From Nocardia cyriacigeorgica GUH-2 (GTDB lineage: Bacteria; Actinomycetota; Actinomycetes; Mycobacteriales; Mycobacteriaceae), in NCBI RefSeq assembly GCF_000284035.1, contig NC_016887.1, positions 868,001 through 932,000 on the forward strand: a stretch of 64,000 bases of DNA. The letters are read 5' to 3'. Positions 63,270 through 64,000 of this stretch are shown one piece after another. Positions within the stretch are counted from its first letter, which is position 1, and every line of letters begins with the position of its first letter. The position numbers were made by a program, and so were the translations under genes. A model generated the notes under the pieces. It was given only the letters and a program-made list of their open reading frames with translations. It was not told where the DNA came from and ran no database searches.

Positions 63270-64000
63270 CCGGCCCGGATTCCGCCGACCCCTACGATCT
63301 CGTCCGCGAAACCGGCCAACCGGACGGCTGGCTGATCCACCCGGCCGATCCGGCGCAGGCCGAGGTGCGGCAACTGCTGGCCCGCACCGAGTCCGGCCGG
63401 GGCGCGCTCGCGACGTTGCGCGCGGCGGATGTGATGGTTCGCTTCGAGGAGCCCGGCGCGGGGCCGGCCCTGCCCGACGCCTTCGACGGGCGGACGATGG
63501 AAGTCTTCGTCGGCACCCGCGAACGCGATCTGGTCGCGCAGGCGGCCGCGCTGGTGCGGGCAGCGGCGCTGACCGATGCCGTCGTGGCCGGCCGGCTGGA
63601 GACGATGCCGGCCCGCATCCGTGGGCTCGATCGCGCCGAGCACATCGACGCGCACCGCCGCGCGGAGGCCGATGCGATCGCGCGGGTGGCCGAGTTCCGG
63701 GACGAACTGCGCCGCGCCGGTTACGACGCTGATGCCGTCCCGATCCGGGACGCCGTGGACGCGGCGGTCCGCGCGGATCTCGAGTCGGCGTATCTCGACG
63801 CATACGCGGATGCGCTGCGCCAGGCCGATTCTCCGGAAACCGCGCGCGAGGCCGCACTCGCGCACCTGCTCGCGCACCCGATGTTCGACCCCGCCGACGC
63901 GGACTCCGGACCGACGAAGACCGCAGGCGCGCAATGGGATGCGGAACAGCGCCCTCACTCGCCGGAGGGCATGGACGAGTATGTCCCGTCCTCGCCGGAA
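63270..64000 (+). CDS. partial unknown protein or displaced toxin fragment, runs off the window
   Basis: From about 63270 the toxin frame regains strong third-position GC (PYDLVRETGQPDGWLIHPADP, VMVRFEEPGAGPALPDAFDGRTMEVFVG, then long helices). No ATG or GTG with a ribosome site lies at the beginning; the first in-frame GTG is near 63370, and a GTG inside the preceding gene is possible. The order strand-DGRTMEVFVG, helix VAQAAALVRAAAL, then LDRAEHIDAHRRAEADAIARVAEF is reminiscent of DUF6782-type putative metallopeptidases, but the place where HExxH would be reads LVRAAA. It could be a cassette fragment of the polymorphic toxin locus. The end lies beyond the window. Confidence 0.45.

Noticed and set aside
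1..64000. tRNA, rRNA, riboswitch or insertion-sequence features
   Set aside because: No cloverleaf-like sequence, rRNA segment, transposase frame or terminal inverted repeat was found on reading both strands; weak tRNA-like folds would need a covariance search to exclude fully.

Overview
The window is high-GC actinobacterial DNA with frequent GTG and TTG starts, IdeR/DtxR-type iron boxes, a mycobactin/nocobactin-class siderophore cluster, an actinobacterial spc ribosomal operon and a CpnT-like secreted toxin locus. Together these point to Nocardia or a close relative in the Mycobacteriales. No rRNA, tRNA, CRISPR array or insertion sequence was seen.

Region 1 (about 1.6-37 kb) is an iron-acquisition island. 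It holds a siderophore-interacting flavoprotein, a small secreted protein, a lysine N6-monooxygenase (NbtG/MbtG-like), a formyltransferase, a siderophore-binding lipoprotein, five NRPS polypeptides, a type II thioesterase, a lone ketosynthase, an AT-KR-ACP protein and a three-gene ABC-2 exporter. Seven IdeR-like boxes lie in the promoters. The ArCP-Cy-A-PCP protein would take an aryl starter, probably salicylate, and cyclise the first residue. C-A-PCP-E-C would add the N-acyl-N-hydroxylysine, the KS and AT-KR-ACP pair a beta-hydroxy acyl unit, and C-A-PCP-E the terminal hydroxylysine. Salicylate synthase and salicyl-AMP ligase are absent and must lie elsewhere. The formyltransferase suggests a formyl hydroxamate of the formobactin/brasilibactin/amamistatin kind. 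One NRPS (5471-11065) looks partly decayed: its C domains lack the catalytic His, and its last A domain is eroded and ends inside the next gene's iron box.

Region 2 (37-45.3 kb) is accessory. It carries a cupin/MFS efflux pair controlled by a divergent TetR gene, a Uma2-family nuclease, a monooxygenase-fold protein, an XRE-TPR regulator with two small genes, an M13 metallopeptidase and a lipoprotein.

Region 3 (45.3-55.8 kb) is the spc operon (rplN-rplX-rplE-rpsN, then rpsH-rplF-rplR-rpsE-rpmD-rplO), followed by secY-adk-map and dtd. The operon is split between rpsN and rpsH by a strong terminator and about 2.7 kb of accessory genes, two of which carry frameshifts. The rplN promoter region is duplicated upstream of rpsH.

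Region 4 (55.9-64 kb) is a type VII secretion-linked polymorphic toxin locus: a WXG100-like protein, a YbaB-like protein, then a very large toxin. The toxin has a CpnT-like N-terminus, low-complexity linkers, a 36-bp tandem repeat, two papain-fold (glutamine-deamidase type) domains and a restriction-endonuclease-like domain between them. It is interrupted by an apparent 1-nt frameshift. A probable immunity gene and a further partial gene follow.
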